DNA from: Candidatus Binatia bacterium
GTDB lineage: Bacteria; Desulfobacterota; Binatia; HRBIN30
DNA: 64,000 bases
Assembly: GCA_026415395.1 (NCBI GenBank)
Contig: JAOAHD010000002.1
Coordinates: forward strand, 1 to 64,000
Direction: 5' to 3'
The notes under the pieces were generated by a model. The model saw only the letters and a program-made list of their open reading frames with translations, made no database searches and was not told where the DNA came from. The position numbers and the translations under genes are program-made. The number at the start of each line of letters is the position of its first letter. Within the stretch, counting starts at the first letter, position 1. Of the stretch, positions 1 to 9,044 are shown one piece after another.

Positions 1-1
1 T

Positions 2-220
2 GTGGGGCCGAACGGGTCGCCGGCGGAACGGGTGCTGATCCTGGTGGGTGGCACGGCGGAGCTGCGGCCGAATGCCAAGGTACACGGCACGGTGTTCTCG
101 CGGGGCACAGCCACGGTGCGGCGCTACGCGGTGTTGCACGGAGCGCTCATCAGCCCGGCCTCGCCGATGCGGGTGCGGCCCTCCGCCATCATCCACCACG
201 CCCCCTGGGTGCTGTGGTAG
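2..220 (+). CDS. C-terminal fragment of an unrecognised beta-repeat-like protein
   Basis: The frame is open from the left edge of the window and stops at 218-220, so this is most likely the 3' end of a gene that begins upstream. The 72 visible residues are rich in Val, Gly and Arg, with short alternating stretches (VLILVGGTAELRPNAKVHG, then GTVFSRGTATV). These resemble the stacked beta rungs at the C-termini of bactofilin-like or pilus-associated (PilX/DUF7305-type) proteins. That resemblance is weak and the function is unknown. A strong intrinsic terminator follows 12 bases after the stop, which supports a real gene end here. The GTG at position 2 need not be the true start. Confidence 0.5.
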   Translation: MGPNGSPAERVLILVGGTAELRPNAKVHGTVFSRGTATVRRYAVLHGALISPASPMRVRPSAIIHHAPWVLW

Positions 221-232
221 GGGGGATTGTCT

Positions 233-276
233 GGGGGTGGGGGCGACGGCCACAGGTCGTCCCCACCCCCATTTTT
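233..276 (+). terminator. Rho-independent terminator
   Basis: A 15-bp stem (233-247 with 256-270) contains one G-T wobble, has an 8-base loop and is followed by ATTTTTAC at 271-278. It lies just after the stop of the partial gene at the left edge and reads in the same direction. Confidence 0.85.
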
Positions 277-1073
277 ACACCCCCTCGATGCGGGCATTTT
301 TGCTGATTGCTGATTGTGGTGAGCGACGCCGCTTGCAGGGCAGGTCGCGAGAGCCAGCGTTGCATGCCAGCAGCGAATGGCGGAGCAGTCGCGGGGGCGG
401 TCACGGTCTACAGCGAGAAGTTTGAGGTAACCCCGAGTACTTCCCATCATTGGTCTCACGCTCATCCGGGAACGCTGCGGGCCCGACGAATAACATGTGG
501 TCTGCCGCTGCTGGCGACCCACTGAGAGACATCCTCGGATGCTCCCACAACCCAGTTTCTTGCTTCTCGGGTGCCGGAACGCGCACACTCCGTCACGCAC
601 ACCCGGCGCCCGCATTAGGCGACTATGGGGCCGCCCTAGTGTGGGGTGCGGTTCGTCGATCAACCCACCATTCTCGACAGTGGTGGCTTCTTGGTTTCTC
701 AAGTTCGCGCGCGCAGCGGAGGCGGGGTAACCTCTCCCCCGGCCTTTTCGCCCCGCCCGCTCTCGCCCGTCGAGGGCTGTACGCGCGGATGCCTCCCTTC
801 GCGTGGGGCAGCGCGGTCGTGAATGCGGTGCGCGTGACCGAAAGTTGGCAGTGCACATCGGCTCGCCGGCCGGTTTCAGCTTCCGCGAAAGGCGCTCGCT
901 GCCCGTCGACTTTCAGGCGTGTCCGCGGGAAACCCCACGAGGGTCGGATTACCACTCCCCAATCTTTTGAATTGCGCCGAGCCAATCGCGTGATCGACCG
1001 GCGGCTCACGCTTTAGGTGTCAGACGCCGTTGCCAGGGTGTGATGGAGTCGGGAAATCCGCTCCGGTACGGGG
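277..1073. other. Gene-less stretch
   Basis: About 800 bases with no frame I believe in. The open frames on both strands lack ribosome-binding sites and have Arg/Pro/Ser-rich compositions typical of GC-rich non-coding DNA. A short inverted repeat (CCACCA...TGGTGG) lies near 664-685. No tRNA, rRNA or mobile-element signature was seen. Confidence 0.4.
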
Positions 1074-2477
1074 CTAACGGAGCTGGTACCAGCCGTCCAT
1101 GTAATCCTTCATGGCCTCGGCCAGGAAAGTCCGATCGGGCAAGGTGTTCGCCATGCCGTAAATCGGCGCTTGGCCACCGGCGACATCTGGGTGCGCCTTG
1201 ACGAATTCGACCGAAGCGCGGAGATCGTCAAGGAATCGCTCCGCCACGCCAGGTTCAGTGTGGCGTAAGGTCACGCAGATGTGCAAGCTTGCCGGACGCT
1301 GTAGCCCGTTCAGACTCCAGCCGCGGTCCGTCATGGCATCGAGAACCTTGTAAATGTCGATGTCGCGCGCGGCGAAAGCGATGACAAACAGTGGATCGCC
1401 GAGCACGTACAGCTCCGGAATCTCGGCAATGCCCCGCTTAATTTTTTCTGCCGTCGCCAAAATGCGGCGCGTCGCCTCCAAATACCCTTTCTCGCCGAAC
1501 GCCACCAGCGCCGCCCAACACGCGGCGCTGAGGCCACCCGGGCGACTGCCCGCAAAGGTGGGCGAACAATACAAGCCGCCCGGCCAATCCGTAGCAGTAA
1601 AGTATTGATAGCGGCGCAGCTCGCGACCGCGATACAGGATCACCGAGGTGCCCTTGGCGGCATAGCCGAACTTGTGGGTATCCACCGAAATGGAGGTCAC
1701 CCCAGGCAAGCGAAAGTCGAAAGGCGGCACAGAGTATCCTAGTTTTTCCGCCCAAGGCAACACGAAGCCGCCTAAACACGCATCGGTATGGAACCCGATG
1801 CCTCGCTGGCGAGCGATTTCCGACAGCTCCGCGATCGGGTCGACAATCCCATGCGGAAACGGGGGCGCGGAACCCACGAGAGCGATGGTGTTTTCTGTAA
1901 TCGCCGCCTCCATCGCCTGCACATCGGCACGCCAGTCAGGGCCTATGGGCACGTGGTTCACTTTGATGCCGAAGTACTGCCCGGCCTTGTCGAACGCAGC
2001 GTGTGCCGTGGTCGGCACCACGATTTCCGGCTCGGTAATGCCCTTCTTGTCGCGGAAGTAATCGCGGTAGGTCTTCATCGCGAGCAAGATGCTTTCCGTG
2101 CCCCCGGAGGTTACCGTGCCCACGATCTCGCCCGCGCTTCCTGGCTCCGTGCCTGGGCTGCCTGCGCCCAACATGTGCGCCACCATGGAGACAATTTCCG
2201 ATTCGAACTTGATGGCGCTCGGCCACAGGTCGACATGCAAGGGGTTCGACTGCGAGTGCAACGCGTACGCTTGGTTGAGAAAGTCCACATGCTCGTCGGC
2301 CCCGTGATACACGGCTCCGGAGGCATACCCAGCCTTCCAGCGCGCCTCCTCGAGGTCCTTCATCTCCCGCAAGATGGCGAGCACATCCGGCCGCGGCACA
2401 CCTTCAGCAGGTAAGCGTTCGAACGACTGAAAACGGCGCCGGTACTCGTGAATATCTGCTTTGCGTTTTTCGGCCAT
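1074..2477 (-). CDS. PLP-dependent lyase, sphingosine-1-phosphate lyase / group II decarboxylase family
   Basis: This is a 467-residue fold-type I PLP enzyme. The phosphate-binding motif GGTES is at residues 125-129, the His that stacks on the cofactor is near 159 (TTAHAAF), Asp232 lies in HTDACLGG, and the Schiff-base lysine is Lys269 in [21 protein letters not shown] and the THK-Y-KG pattern are typical of sphingosine/sphinganine-1-phosphate lyases (Dpl1/SGPL1), which cleave long-chain-base phosphates into an aldehyde and phosphoethanolamine. The N-terminal membrane helix of eukaryotic SPL is absent, as in bacterial homologues, so it should be soluble. No sphingolipid synthesis genes are in the window, so a related amino acid decarboxylase remains possible. 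It is divergent from the SDR gene that follows. Confidence 0.8.
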   Translation of the reverse strand: MAEKRKADIHEYRRRFQSFERLPAEGVPRPDVLAILREMKDLEEARWKAGYASGAVYHGADEHVDFLNQAYALHSQSNPLHVDLWPSAIKFESEIVSMVAHMLGAGSPGTEPGSAGEIVGTVTSGGTESILLAMKTYRDYFRDKKGITEPEIVVPTTAHAAFDKAGQYFGIKVNHVPIGPDWRADVQAMEAAITENTIALVGSAPPFPHGIVDPIAELSEIARQRGIGFHTDACLGGFVLPWAEKLGYSVPPFDFRLPGVTSISVDTHKFGYAAKGTSVILYRGRELRRYQYFTATDWPGGLYCSPTFAGSRPGGLSAACWAALVAFGEKGYLEATRRILATAEKIKRGIAEIPELYVLGDPLFVIAFAARDIDIYKVLDAMTDRGWSLNGLQRPASLHICVTLRHTEPGVAERFLDDLRASVEFVKAHPDVAGGQAPIYGMANTLPDRTFLAEAMKDYMDGWYQLR

Positions 2478-2626
2478 GGCCCGCCGTGTAGCGCAGGTGC
2501 GGCTCGGAAGCGAGCACGCGCGCGCCGCCCGGGCACCAGCGCAGACAAGATCGCCGGCGCTTTGGAGGGCGGGTTGACAGCACTGCCACTTTCCGCCACG
2601 CGGGCAAACGAAAGAAGGAGGCTTCT

Positions 2627-3379
2627 ATGGGCCGTTTTGTCGACAAGGTCGCGTTGATTACCGGGGCCGCCTCGGGAATCGGTCGCGCCACTGCCGAGCG
2701 TCTGGCAGCCGAAGGGGCGCGTGTGTTCTGCACCGATGTCAACGAAGTTGGTTTGGCCGAAACCCTAGCGTCGGTGCGCGAGCGCGGCGGCGAAGCCCAC
2801 GGGGAGTGGTGCGACGTAAGCCAACCGGCAGCGGTACGCCGCAGCGTGCAGTCTTGCCTCGATCGCTTCGGTGCCATCGATGTGCTTGCCAACATCGCTG
2901 GGGTCGGACGCTTCCAACACACGCTGGAAGTCAGCGAGGAAGATTGGCAGCGCACGCTGGCGGTGAATCTCTCGGGAACCTTCTTTATGTGCCAAGCGGC
3001 CCTGCCCGCGTTGCTCGACCGGCGCGGCGCCATTGTCAACATGGCGTCTTCCGCAGGTTTGATTGGGCAGGCATACAGTGCTGCTTACTGCGCTTCGAAA
3101 GGCGGCGTTGTACAACTGACCAAGGCGCTGGCCGTCGAATTTGCGCGCCGCGGCGTGCGCGTAAACTGCGTATGCCCTGGTGGCATCGATACGCCGTTTT
3201 TGGCCGGCTTTCGCCCGCCCGCGGGCGCGGAGATCGACTTGATCACCCGGCTAAAACTCGTGGACGAAAAAGCACCACCGGAGGCTGTGGCTGCGGCGGT
3301 GGCATATCTCGCTTCGGATGAAGCCCGCTACGTCAATGGCGCCGTGCTTTCTGTCGACGCCGGCCTCGTCGTCTCCTGA
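2627..3379 (+). CDS. Short-chain dehydrogenase/reductase (SDR)
   Basis: This is a 250-residue classical SDR. It has the NAD(P) motif TGAASGIG at residues 12-19, NIAG at 89-92, the catalytic Ser at 141/142, and Tyr154 and Lys158 in YCASK. Asp37 in FCTDVNE at the end of beta-2 suggests a preference for NAD(H). The length is normal for FabG-like SDRs. A good ribosome-binding site (AAGGAGG) sits about 6 bases before the ATG. The substrate cannot be told from sequence. The gene stands alone, divergent from the PLP lyase and convergent with the small DUF1820 gene. Confidence 0.9.
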   Translation: MGRFVDKVALITGAASGIGRATAERLAAEGARVFCTDVNEVGLAETLASVRERGGEAHGEWCDVSQPAAVRRSVQSCLDRFGAIDVLANIAGVGRFQHTLEVSEEDWQRTLAVNLSGTFFMCQAALPALLDRRGAIVNMASSAGLIGQAYSAAYCASKGGVVQLTKALAVEFARRGVRVNCVCPGGIDTPFLAGFRPPAGAEIDLITRLKLVDEKAPPEAVAAAVAYLASDEARYVNGAVLSVDAGLVVS

Positions 3380-3397
3380 CTCGGCAGCCGGTCGCGC

Positions 3398-3739
3398 TCA
3401 TGAGTCGCGTTTGACCGGCGTGTAAATCGGCGTGGGCAGCGGAGTGACCTTCGCACCACCCTCTGCCATCGTGTACACTTTTGCCTGCCCGCGCTTTTCC
3501 ACCGCGTCGATCCGCAGCACCGAGTGAATGGGGATGTACGTTCGCTCCGCCCCCTCGAACTCGCGCTGCAGGGCTTCTTCGGACGGATCGACCACCACGT
3601 TCGACTTCGCACCAAAGACGAGCCCTTCCACCTCGATAAACCCAAAGAGCGAAGATTGGCTCACCTGTTTCGCGTACACCTCGTAAATGCGCCCTTGGCT
3701 GTGGAAGACAACTCTGAACAGCAGCTTCTTTTGCGCCAT
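3398..3739 (-). CDS. DUF1820 family protein
   Basis: A 113-residue protein starting at MAQKKLLF. It contains the recognisable core RVVFHSQGRIYEVYAK, followed by a segment in which an acidic residue precedes SSLFGFIEVEGLVFG and by PSEE..L..EFEGA. This matches the DUF1820 family, common in gammaproteobacteria and of unknown function. The frame stays open about 74 codons upstream, but that extension overlaps the next gene and has no family resemblance, so the start at 3739 is preferred. No membrane segment or signal peptide is seen. It ends 18 bases from the convergent SDR stop. Confidence 0.8.
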   Translation of the reverse strand: MAQKKLLFRVVFHSQGRIYEVYAKQVSQSSLFGFIEVEGLVFGAKSNVVVDPSEEALQREFEGAERTYIPIHSVLRIDAVEKRGQAKVYTMAEGGAKVTPLPTPIYTPVKRDS

Positions 3740-3860
3740 GCGCTTGCCGATAACTGCTCGCCCCGAAGCGAGCAAGCTGAGCAGCGGTGGGCTCGTCGTT
3801 AGGCGCTCCGCGGGAACGTTGTGCCCTGCGCCCTGCCGGTTGTGCGTACAGGTCCGCAGA

Positions 3861-5096
3861 TCAAAAGAACACGTGGGCTTCCAGCAGGAGCACGTTTTGG
3901 TTGTGGGTGGGGTCGGAGCGAATGCCGTTGTTGATGCGATAGAAAAGCCGCGGCTGCACAAAGCGGTTCAAAAACGGCTCCAAGCCAAAACTGATGCGGT
4001 GTTCCGCATCGTCAGCGGTGTCGAGCACCGTAGTGCCGCCCACGGTGCGGGTCAGCCGACCATCGCTGTCCGAGTAATCGATGGCCGCTTTCACGTTGAG
4101 CCAGCCAAACAGCAAGTAGTCGGCCTCGCCGTATGCCATGAACTGGCCGACCCGCCGGCCCAGGGTGGCGGTGCCTTTGTCGCTGCGGAAATCCGCTTCT
4201 CCGAGCAGGGTTACAGGACCCAAGTTCGTGCCTGCGAACACGCCGAACACGAGCGTTTCGCCACTTGCCGGGGCCACACGCGAGGCCGATCCGCCGATCA
4301 TCAGCGTGCGGAGAATCGGCACCTCGTCGTAAACGGCATACACCGTTCCCACCGTGCGCACGTCGCGGTCGCCGGCGCTACCGTCGGTCACCGCGAACAA
4401 CAACGACCACTTCCCTGGCTCGAAGCCCACTAAAAGACCCGGCTCCTGCAAATTGAAGCTAAACCCGGTGTTCGCCGAGCTCGAACCGCGGGTGCGTCCG
4501 CCGCGGATGAACGCTTCGTCATCCTGCAACTGCAACCCGTAAGGCAAATACATGCGGCCCACCTTGAGGAAGCCCTGCCACGGAAGAAATCCTTTGAGCA
4601 AGGCAAAGGCCTCACGATTGTCCACTGTGGGCTGAAATCTCTGGTCGACGTAAAGGATCACGCGGTCGGGAATGAGGCGGAGTTCGCCGTAGAGCGTGGC
4701 TTGGGTCGTGTCCAGGCGGGTTTGATCGAGCCGGCCGCGAAAGACCTGATCGTTGCGCACTCGGCCAGTAGCGCCGAGCGCCTGAAAAATCAGGCTTGCG
4801 CTCGTGCGCAAGTCTCCACCGAGCGCCACGTAGGGATTGATCTCTCCGGTGAAGTATTCGAGCGGGCGCGAAAACGGCCCGAGGAAATCCGGGTAGTGCA
4901 GCAAATCTTTCGCATGCGTCGCCACAAGGTCGGTGCGCTTGCCGCCACCGGTTACGTTGGTGTGACACGCACTGCACCGCATCCCTTCGCGAACCGCAAT
5001 GTACGGCTCGGCCCAAAGCGCACCCGGCCAAGCAGCCACAACCGCCGTCCACACGAAGCCACAAAGCAGTGCCACCATCGTCTGCCGCCACATCAT
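3861..5096 (-). CDS. Outer-membrane beta-barrel-like protein with an N-terminal c-type heme motif
   Basis: This 411-residue protein has a signal peptide of about 29 residues (hydrophobic stretch then ALWA|EP). A single CSACH heme-binding motif follows at residues 41-45. The rest is a long region of alternating amphipathic beta strands ending in a C-terminal Phe (EAHVFF), the signature recognised by the BAM machinery. The architecture suggests an outer-membrane barrel whose periplasmic N-terminus carries one covalent heme, perhaps in extracellular electron transfer or heme/metal sensing. I do not recognise a named family; MtrB/PioB-type porins lack an attached heme. It is divergent from a siderophore/cobalamin-type ATPase gene, with about 90 bases between them that must hold both promoters. 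Confidence 0.6.
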   Translation of the reverse strand: MMWRQTMVALLCGFVWTAVVAAWPGALWAEPYIAVREGMRCSACHTNVTGGGKRTDLVATHAKDLLHYPDFLGPFSRPLEYFTGEINPYVALGGDLRTSASLIFQALGATGRVRNDQVFRGRLDQTRLDTTQATLYGELRLIPDRVILYVDQRFQPTVDNREAFALLKGFLPWQGFLKVGRMYLPYGLQLQDDEAFIRGGRTRGSSSANTGFSFNLQEPGLLVGFEPGKWSLLFAVTDGSAGDRDVRTVGTVYAVYDEVPILRTLMIGGSASRVAPASGETLVFGVFAGTNLGPVTLLGEADFRSDKGTATLGRRVGQFMAYGEADYLLFGWLNVKAAIDYSDSDGRLTRTVGGTTVLDTADDAEHRISFGLEPFLNRFVQPRLFYRINNGIRSDPTHNQNVLLLEAHVFF

Positions 5097-5187
5097 TGGG
5101 CGGCACGATGGCCAAAAGGCTCGTGCAGGTCAACCGCGTTCTTACGCCTTGCAGCCAGCATTTGCGGTGCGAAGTAGAGGTGCGATC

Positions 5188-6033
5188 ATGGACCCCCAGG
5201 CTGGCGCGCCATCGCTTGCGGCTGACTCGATCGAGTTTGCATACCGGCGGCACACCGTGGTGCTCCGGGATATCCGTCTTGCGATTAGGCGTGGCGAGGT
5301 GGTGGGCATTTTGGGGCCTAATGGCTCCGGGAAATCCACCTTGCTCCGCTTGCTGAGCGGGTGGCTTCGGCCACAGCGTGGCACGGTGACGTTGTGGGGT
5401 CGAAACCTCGCCTCTTACTCCGCCAAGGAAATCGCCAGGCACATTGCCGTCGTGCCGCAGGAAACCCATGTCGATTTTCCCTTCACCGTGATGGAGCTCG
5501 TGTTGATGGGTCGGGCTGCGCACTTGCGCGGCTATGGGTTCGAGTCGCCTGCCGACATTGCCCTCGCGCGTGCAGCGATGGATCGTGTGGAGGTGGCGCA
5601 CTTGGCGAGCCGCATGGTGCAAGAGCTCAGCGGGGGAGAGCGCCAGCGCGTGGTTCTCGCCCGCGCATTAGCGCAAGATACGCCCATCTTGCTTTTGGAC
5701 GAGCCGGGCGCCTTTCTCGATTTGCATCACGTTGTCGCCATCTACGACTTGCTGCGCGACCTCGCCGCCGAGGGACGAGCTGTGGTCACGGTGCTCCACG
5801 ATCTCAACCTCGCCGCCCTGTATTGCGACCGGGTTTTCCTCTTGCACCGCGGCACCGTGTTCTGCGCGGGTACACCGGCCGAGGTCATCACGTACAAGAA
5901 CGTGGCCGAAGTGTACGAAACGGAAGTGTACGTCGACGTCAACGACCTCACCGGGGCAGTCAATGTGTTGCCGCTCAGCCGCCCCTACCGGGAGCAGTTA
6001 CGGAAACAATTCGGGCGACGAGCTGACTGTTGA
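5188..6033 (+). CDS. ABC transporter ATPase, FecE/BtuD (siderophore, heme or cobalamin import) type
   Basis: A 281-residue ATPase with Walker A GPNGSGKS at 43-50, the Q-loop at 91, signature LSGGERQR at 147-154, Walker B ILLLDEP at 167-173 and the switch His at 204 (VLHDLNLAALY). The HDLNLA...CDR pattern and the ending are typical of FepC/FecE/BtuD/HmuV importers of iron chelates, heme or B12. The start at 5188 follows an AGAGG ribosome-binding site; longer frames would run into the divergent gene's promoter. No permease or binding protein is adjacent, so it is an orphan within this window. A PPOX-fold gene follows 45 bases downstream. Confidence 0.85.
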   Translation: MDPQAGAPSLAADSIEFAYRRHTVVLRDIRLAIRRGEVVGILGPNGSGKSTLLRLLSGWLRPQRGTVTLWGRNLASYSAKEIARHIAVVPQETHVDFPFTVMELVLMGRAAHLRGYGFESPADIALARAAMDRVEVAHLASRMVQELSGGERQRVVLARALAQDTPILLLDEPGAFLDLHHVVAIYDLLRDLAAEGRAVVTVLHDLNLAALYCDRVFLLHRGTVFCAGTPAEVITYKNVAEVYETEVYVDVNDLTGAVNVLPLSRPYREQLRKQFGRRADC

Positions 6034-6078
6034 GCTCCGCGAGCGAAAGGTGACAGGATACCAGCAATGGAGGACGTT

Positions 6079-6540
6079 ATGCGGAGAATGTTGCGCGAGT
6101 GGGTGCTGTTGCCTGTGTTCTGCGTGCTGCTCAGCGCCTGGGCAGGCCATGCAACGGCGCTGCAACCCGAGATCGTCAAAGCGCTGGAGGCGAGCAAGTA
6201 CGTATACATCTCCAGCCAGCGCAAGGATGGCTCCTGGAGCCGACCGGCCGAAATTTGGTTTCTTTACCACAAAGGCGCTGTGTACGTGGGCACCCGCCCG
6301 CAATCGTGGCGCGCAAAGCGAATTCGCTGGGGGCGTCCGCGCGCCAAGATTGCCGTCGGCAAGATCGATGGCCCTACCTTTTACGCCAAGGGCGCCATTG
6401 TCAACGAGCCGGACACCGTGGCCAAAATGCTCGAGGTGTTCGCCCAAAAGTACGGTGCCGACTGGTCTCGGCACGAGGAGAGTTTTCGCAACGGCTTCCG
6501 TGACGGCCGGCGCGTGCTCATTCGGTACACACCGGAATGA
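6079..6540 (+). CDS. Secreted pyridoxamine 5'-phosphate oxidase-like (PPOX, FMN-binding split barrel) protein
   Basis: A 153-residue protein with a predicted N-terminal signal peptide (MRRMLREW, then a hydrophobic run ending AGHATA). The mature part resembles PPOX-class split barrels: KYVYISSQRKDG, RPAEIWFLYHKGAVYVGT, RAKRIRWGRPRAKIAVGKIDG, then a C-terminal Arg-rich strand. Family members bind FMN or F420, and some are heme-degrading. Export of such a fold is unusual. The ATG at 6079 is preferred over 6067 because GGAGG lies at 6069-6073. The stop overlaps an ATG of the following frame (ATGA). Co-transcription with the FecE-like ATPase would fit a heme or flavin role, but this is inference. 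Confidence 0.6.
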   Translation: MRRMLREWVLLPVFCVLLSAWAGHATALQPEIVKALEASKYVYISSQRKDGSWSRPAEIWFLYHKGAVYVGTRPQSWRAKRIRWGRPRAKIAVGKIDGPTFYAKGAIVNEPDTVAKMLEVFAQKYGADWSRHEESFRNGFRDGRRVLIRYTPE

Positions 6541-6659
6541 CGAGCGCCCAACGCCTACGGTGGTGGCGCTTGCACCGCCGCCAACCTCCACTGTACGTTG
6601 CTGCCCTCGTGACGAATGCTCCTCACTCCCCTTCTGGCTGCGTTTCTGCCCTCGTCCGG

Positions 6660-8192
6660 ATGGCCTTTCGCGGATGGCTTGCGGTCGCCACGACGAGCGT
6701 GGTGCTGGCACTCGTTGTCGGCTGTGCCGCCTGCGGCACTCGTGAGGCGGCCCGCCCCGCGTACAAGGACACCGTTGCGCGCGAGCTCCTGCGTTTGCCG
6801 GCAAGCGCGCGGCGGACGAGTTTGGCCATTGGTTCGGATGGCGAGAGCTATGCTTACGTGGATCGGACCACCGCGGGGCAGCGCGTAGTGTTTCGTGGGG
6901 GAGTGGACCCTGAGTTCGACGAAGTCGGGAACCCGTTGCTGCTCCGGGAAACGCACACGCGCCTGTACTGGGCAATCGATCGCAGCCAGGGGGCAGAAAA
7001 ACTCGTGATTGTGGAAAACGGCCGTCGCTTCGATACCGCTTGCCTGCGGCCGAATCTCTTCCTGCTGAGCCGTAATGGCAAGCGCTGGGTCACCGTATGC
7101 GGGCTGAAGCAGGAATCCACAGGCGAGGGCGCCGCGCCCGTGGTGGGCGTGATTTCTAACGGGCACTTGGTGGGAACTTACCGCGACGTGTCGGTGCCCA
7201 CCGTGAGCCAAGATGGTGCACACGTAGCGTTCGTGGCTGAGCGCAACGACGGCCGGCATGCCCTCATGGTCGATGGCGAGGAGCGTCGCCTGCTCAGCCC
7301 GCCGCCCGCCGAGAAAGCCTCTCCGGCAATGCGGCTTTCCAGCGTGCCGCCGGGGTTGCGGCAATTTCGCCTGCTTTACCTGACCGATGGCAGCCTCGTC
7401 GCCCTGCTGTACGACACCGACGGTTGGGCGGTTTACCGCAACGACCAGCGGTTAGCGTCGTTCGCTCACGTGCTCAGCTTGGAAGGAGAGTTTGCCGTCG
7501 GCTTCGACCAATTTCGTACGGCGCCGACGATTTTGGCGGGTTCGCTCACCACCGCCGATCAGGCACCGCAAATCGCTTGGTGGGACAAGGTGCCCGGGCA
7601 AGAAACACAATGGCGCGTGACCCGCGGCGGCCAGCCGGCGAACGTCGTGTGCGAGCACTACTGGGAAAAAGGCCCGCCTCTCCTCTCCGACGATGGCAGC
7701 CGCGTGGCGTACCCTTGCTGGCGCGCCCAGCCGGTAAGTCCGGACGTTTCGCTCGACGTCGTGGTCGACGGCACTCGCTGGGGCCCATACTACGCGGTGT
7801 GGGGCTTGGCGTTCTCGCCGGAAGGCAAGCGCCTCGCTTACGCTGCGGCAGAGGACGTCGAGCGCAACCGATGGCGTTACTTCATCGATGGTCGGCCATT
7901 TCCCTTCGCCTGGGAGGAAGCGTGGCGACCGCGGTTTACGCCTGACGGGCGTCACTTGGCTTGGGAGGCCACTTGGAAAAACCGGATGGTGGCCGTGCTG
8001 GACGGCGAGAGCGTGTTTTCCTTCGACGCGGTTCTGTGGGGTCCGGAGTTTCCCCGTTCGAACACGGTCGCCTGGGTGGTGCGGCGCGGTCAGCGAGTGT
8101 ACCGCGTGGAAACCACCTACGATCTCTCTCCAGAGCCGCGGTCGTTGTGGGAACAACTGCGCTCTTGGTGGCGCCGCCACTTGCAGCTTTGA
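6660..8192 (+). CDS. Lipoprotein with WD40/TolB-like beta-propeller repeats
   Basis: The start at 6660 gives a 510-residue protein with a clean lipoprotein signal (hydrophobic segment then LVVGC). A longer start at 6537, overlapping the previous stop as ATGA, is possible and would add 41 residues. The body consists of repeated blades with motifs such as VSQDGAHVAFVAERNDGRHALMVDG, LSDDGSRVAYPC, FSPEGKRLAYAA and FTPDGRHLAWEA. These resemble PD40/WD40-like propellers of TolB type. It probably sits on the periplasmic face of a membrane and binds protein or sugar ligands. No catalytic motif was seen. It is probably in one transcript with the PPOX gene. Confidence 0.65.
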   Translation: MAFRGWLAVATTSVVLALVVGCAACGTREAARPAYKDTVARELLRLPASARRTSLAIGSDGESYAYVDRTTAGQRVVFRGGVDPEFDEVGNPLLLRETHTRLYWAIDRSQGAEKLVIVENGRRFDTACLRPNLFLLSRNGKRWVTVCGLKQESTGEGAAPVVGVISNGHLVGTYRDVSVPTVSQDGAHVAFVAERNDGRHALMVDGEERRLLSPPPAEKASPAMRLSSVPPGLRQFRLLYLTDGSLVALLYDTDGWAVYRNDQRLASFAHVLSLEGEFAVGFDQFRTAPTILAGSLTTADQAPQIAWWDKVPGQETQWRVTRGGQPANVVCEHYWEKGPPLLSDDGSRVAYPCWRAQPVSPDVSLDVVVDGTRWGPYYAVWGLAFSPEGKRLAYAAAEDVERNRWRYFIDGRPFPFAWEEAWRPRFTPDGRHLAWEATWKNRMVAVLDGESVFSFDAVLWGPEFPRSNTVAWVVRRGQRVYRVETTYDLSPEPRSLWEQLRSWWRRHLQL

Positions 8193-8249
8193 CGCTGCCT
8201 CCAAGCACCAGCGAGCGCGATCGTTGCAGCCCCGCCCGAATCTTCCCGG

Positions 8250-8939
8250 TCAGGCAGCGGCGTATTGCTGCGCGGCGAATTCCCAGTTGAGGAGTTTATC
8301 GATCACCGCGTTCACGTAATCGGCGCGGCGGTTCTGGTAGTCCAGATAATACGCGTGCTCCCACACGTCGATGGTGAGCAACGGCCGCTTGCCCATGGTG
8401 ATCGGCGTATCGGCGTTGGCCGTGGCGATCACCTCGAGGCGATCGCCAGTTTTCACCAGCCAAGCCCAGCCACTGCCGAACTGACCGATGGCCGCTTGTG
8501 CAAATTTGCTGCGGAAGTTGTCGAACCCACCGAAGTCTTTTTCGAGGTGCTCGAACAGCTTGCCGCTCGGCTTGCCCCCGCCTTTGGGGCTGAGGCTACG
8601 CCAGTAAAACGTATGGTTCCACGCTTGCGCCGCATTGTTGAAGATGGCCACTTTGTCGGGTTTTCCTGCCGTTTGTTGCACGATGCGCTCCAACCCAAGG
8701 TCGGCAAGTTCAGTGCCGGCAATTAGCTTGTTCAAGTTTTCCACGTACGCGCGGTGGTGCTTCCCGTAATGGAACGAAATCGTTTGTGCAGAAATCGTGG
8801 GTGCCAGGGCGTTTTCCTCCCAAGGCAACGGTGGCAGAGCAATCGGCGCCTGTTCGGCGGATACCTGGCGGACCCAAACGGTTGCCGCAGTCGCTACCCC
8901 GAGTTTGAGCACTGCTCGACGCGAGAACATAGCGGCCAT
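8250..8939 (-). CDS. sodB: Fe-type superoxide dismutase with Tat signal
   Basis: This enzyme removes superoxide by dismutation. The core matches iron SOD: FHYGKHH near residues 56-62, [14 protein letters not shown] (the FeSOD form with FNNAAQ), FGSGWAWLV, and the metal-binding [11 protein letters not shown]. The N-terminus reads [14 protein letters not shown] and then a hydrophobic stretch ending VSA|EQA, a twin-arginine signal. The enzyme would therefore be folded with its metal and exported, which is uncommon for SodB (normally cytosolic). The start at 8939 is set by a strong purine-rich site (GGAGGGG); the frame continues upstream without a second site. A peroxiredoxin gene lies just upstream on the same strand, giving a superoxide-then-peroxide pair. 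Confidence 0.92.
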   Translation of the reverse strand: MAAMFSRRAVLKLGVATAATVWVRQVSAEQAPIALPPLPWEENALAPTISAQTISFHYGKHHRAYVENLNKLIAGTELADLGLERIVQQTAGKPDKVAIFNNAAQAWNHTFYWRSLSPKGGGKPSGKLFEHLEKDFGGFDNFRSKFAQAAIGQFGSGWAWLVKTGDRLEVIATANADTPITMGKRPLLTIDVWEHAYYLDYQNRRADYVNAVIDKLLNWEFAAQQYAAA

Positions 8940-9044
8940 GTCTTCCCCTCCGTTCCGAGCAAAGTCGCGAGCCACCCCCTTAAGCCGGGGGACTCGCGAC
9001 TTCGTTATTGCCAGAGGATCGCAGAGGTTGCTAGCCGGCAAGCC

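Noticed and set aside
124-858. A 244-codon minus-strand and a 188-codon plus-strand open frame in the first kilobase
   Set aside because: No ribosome-binding site, no family resemblance and Arg/Pro/Ser-rich composition typical of GC-rich non-coding DNA; the plus-strand frame is equally featureless.
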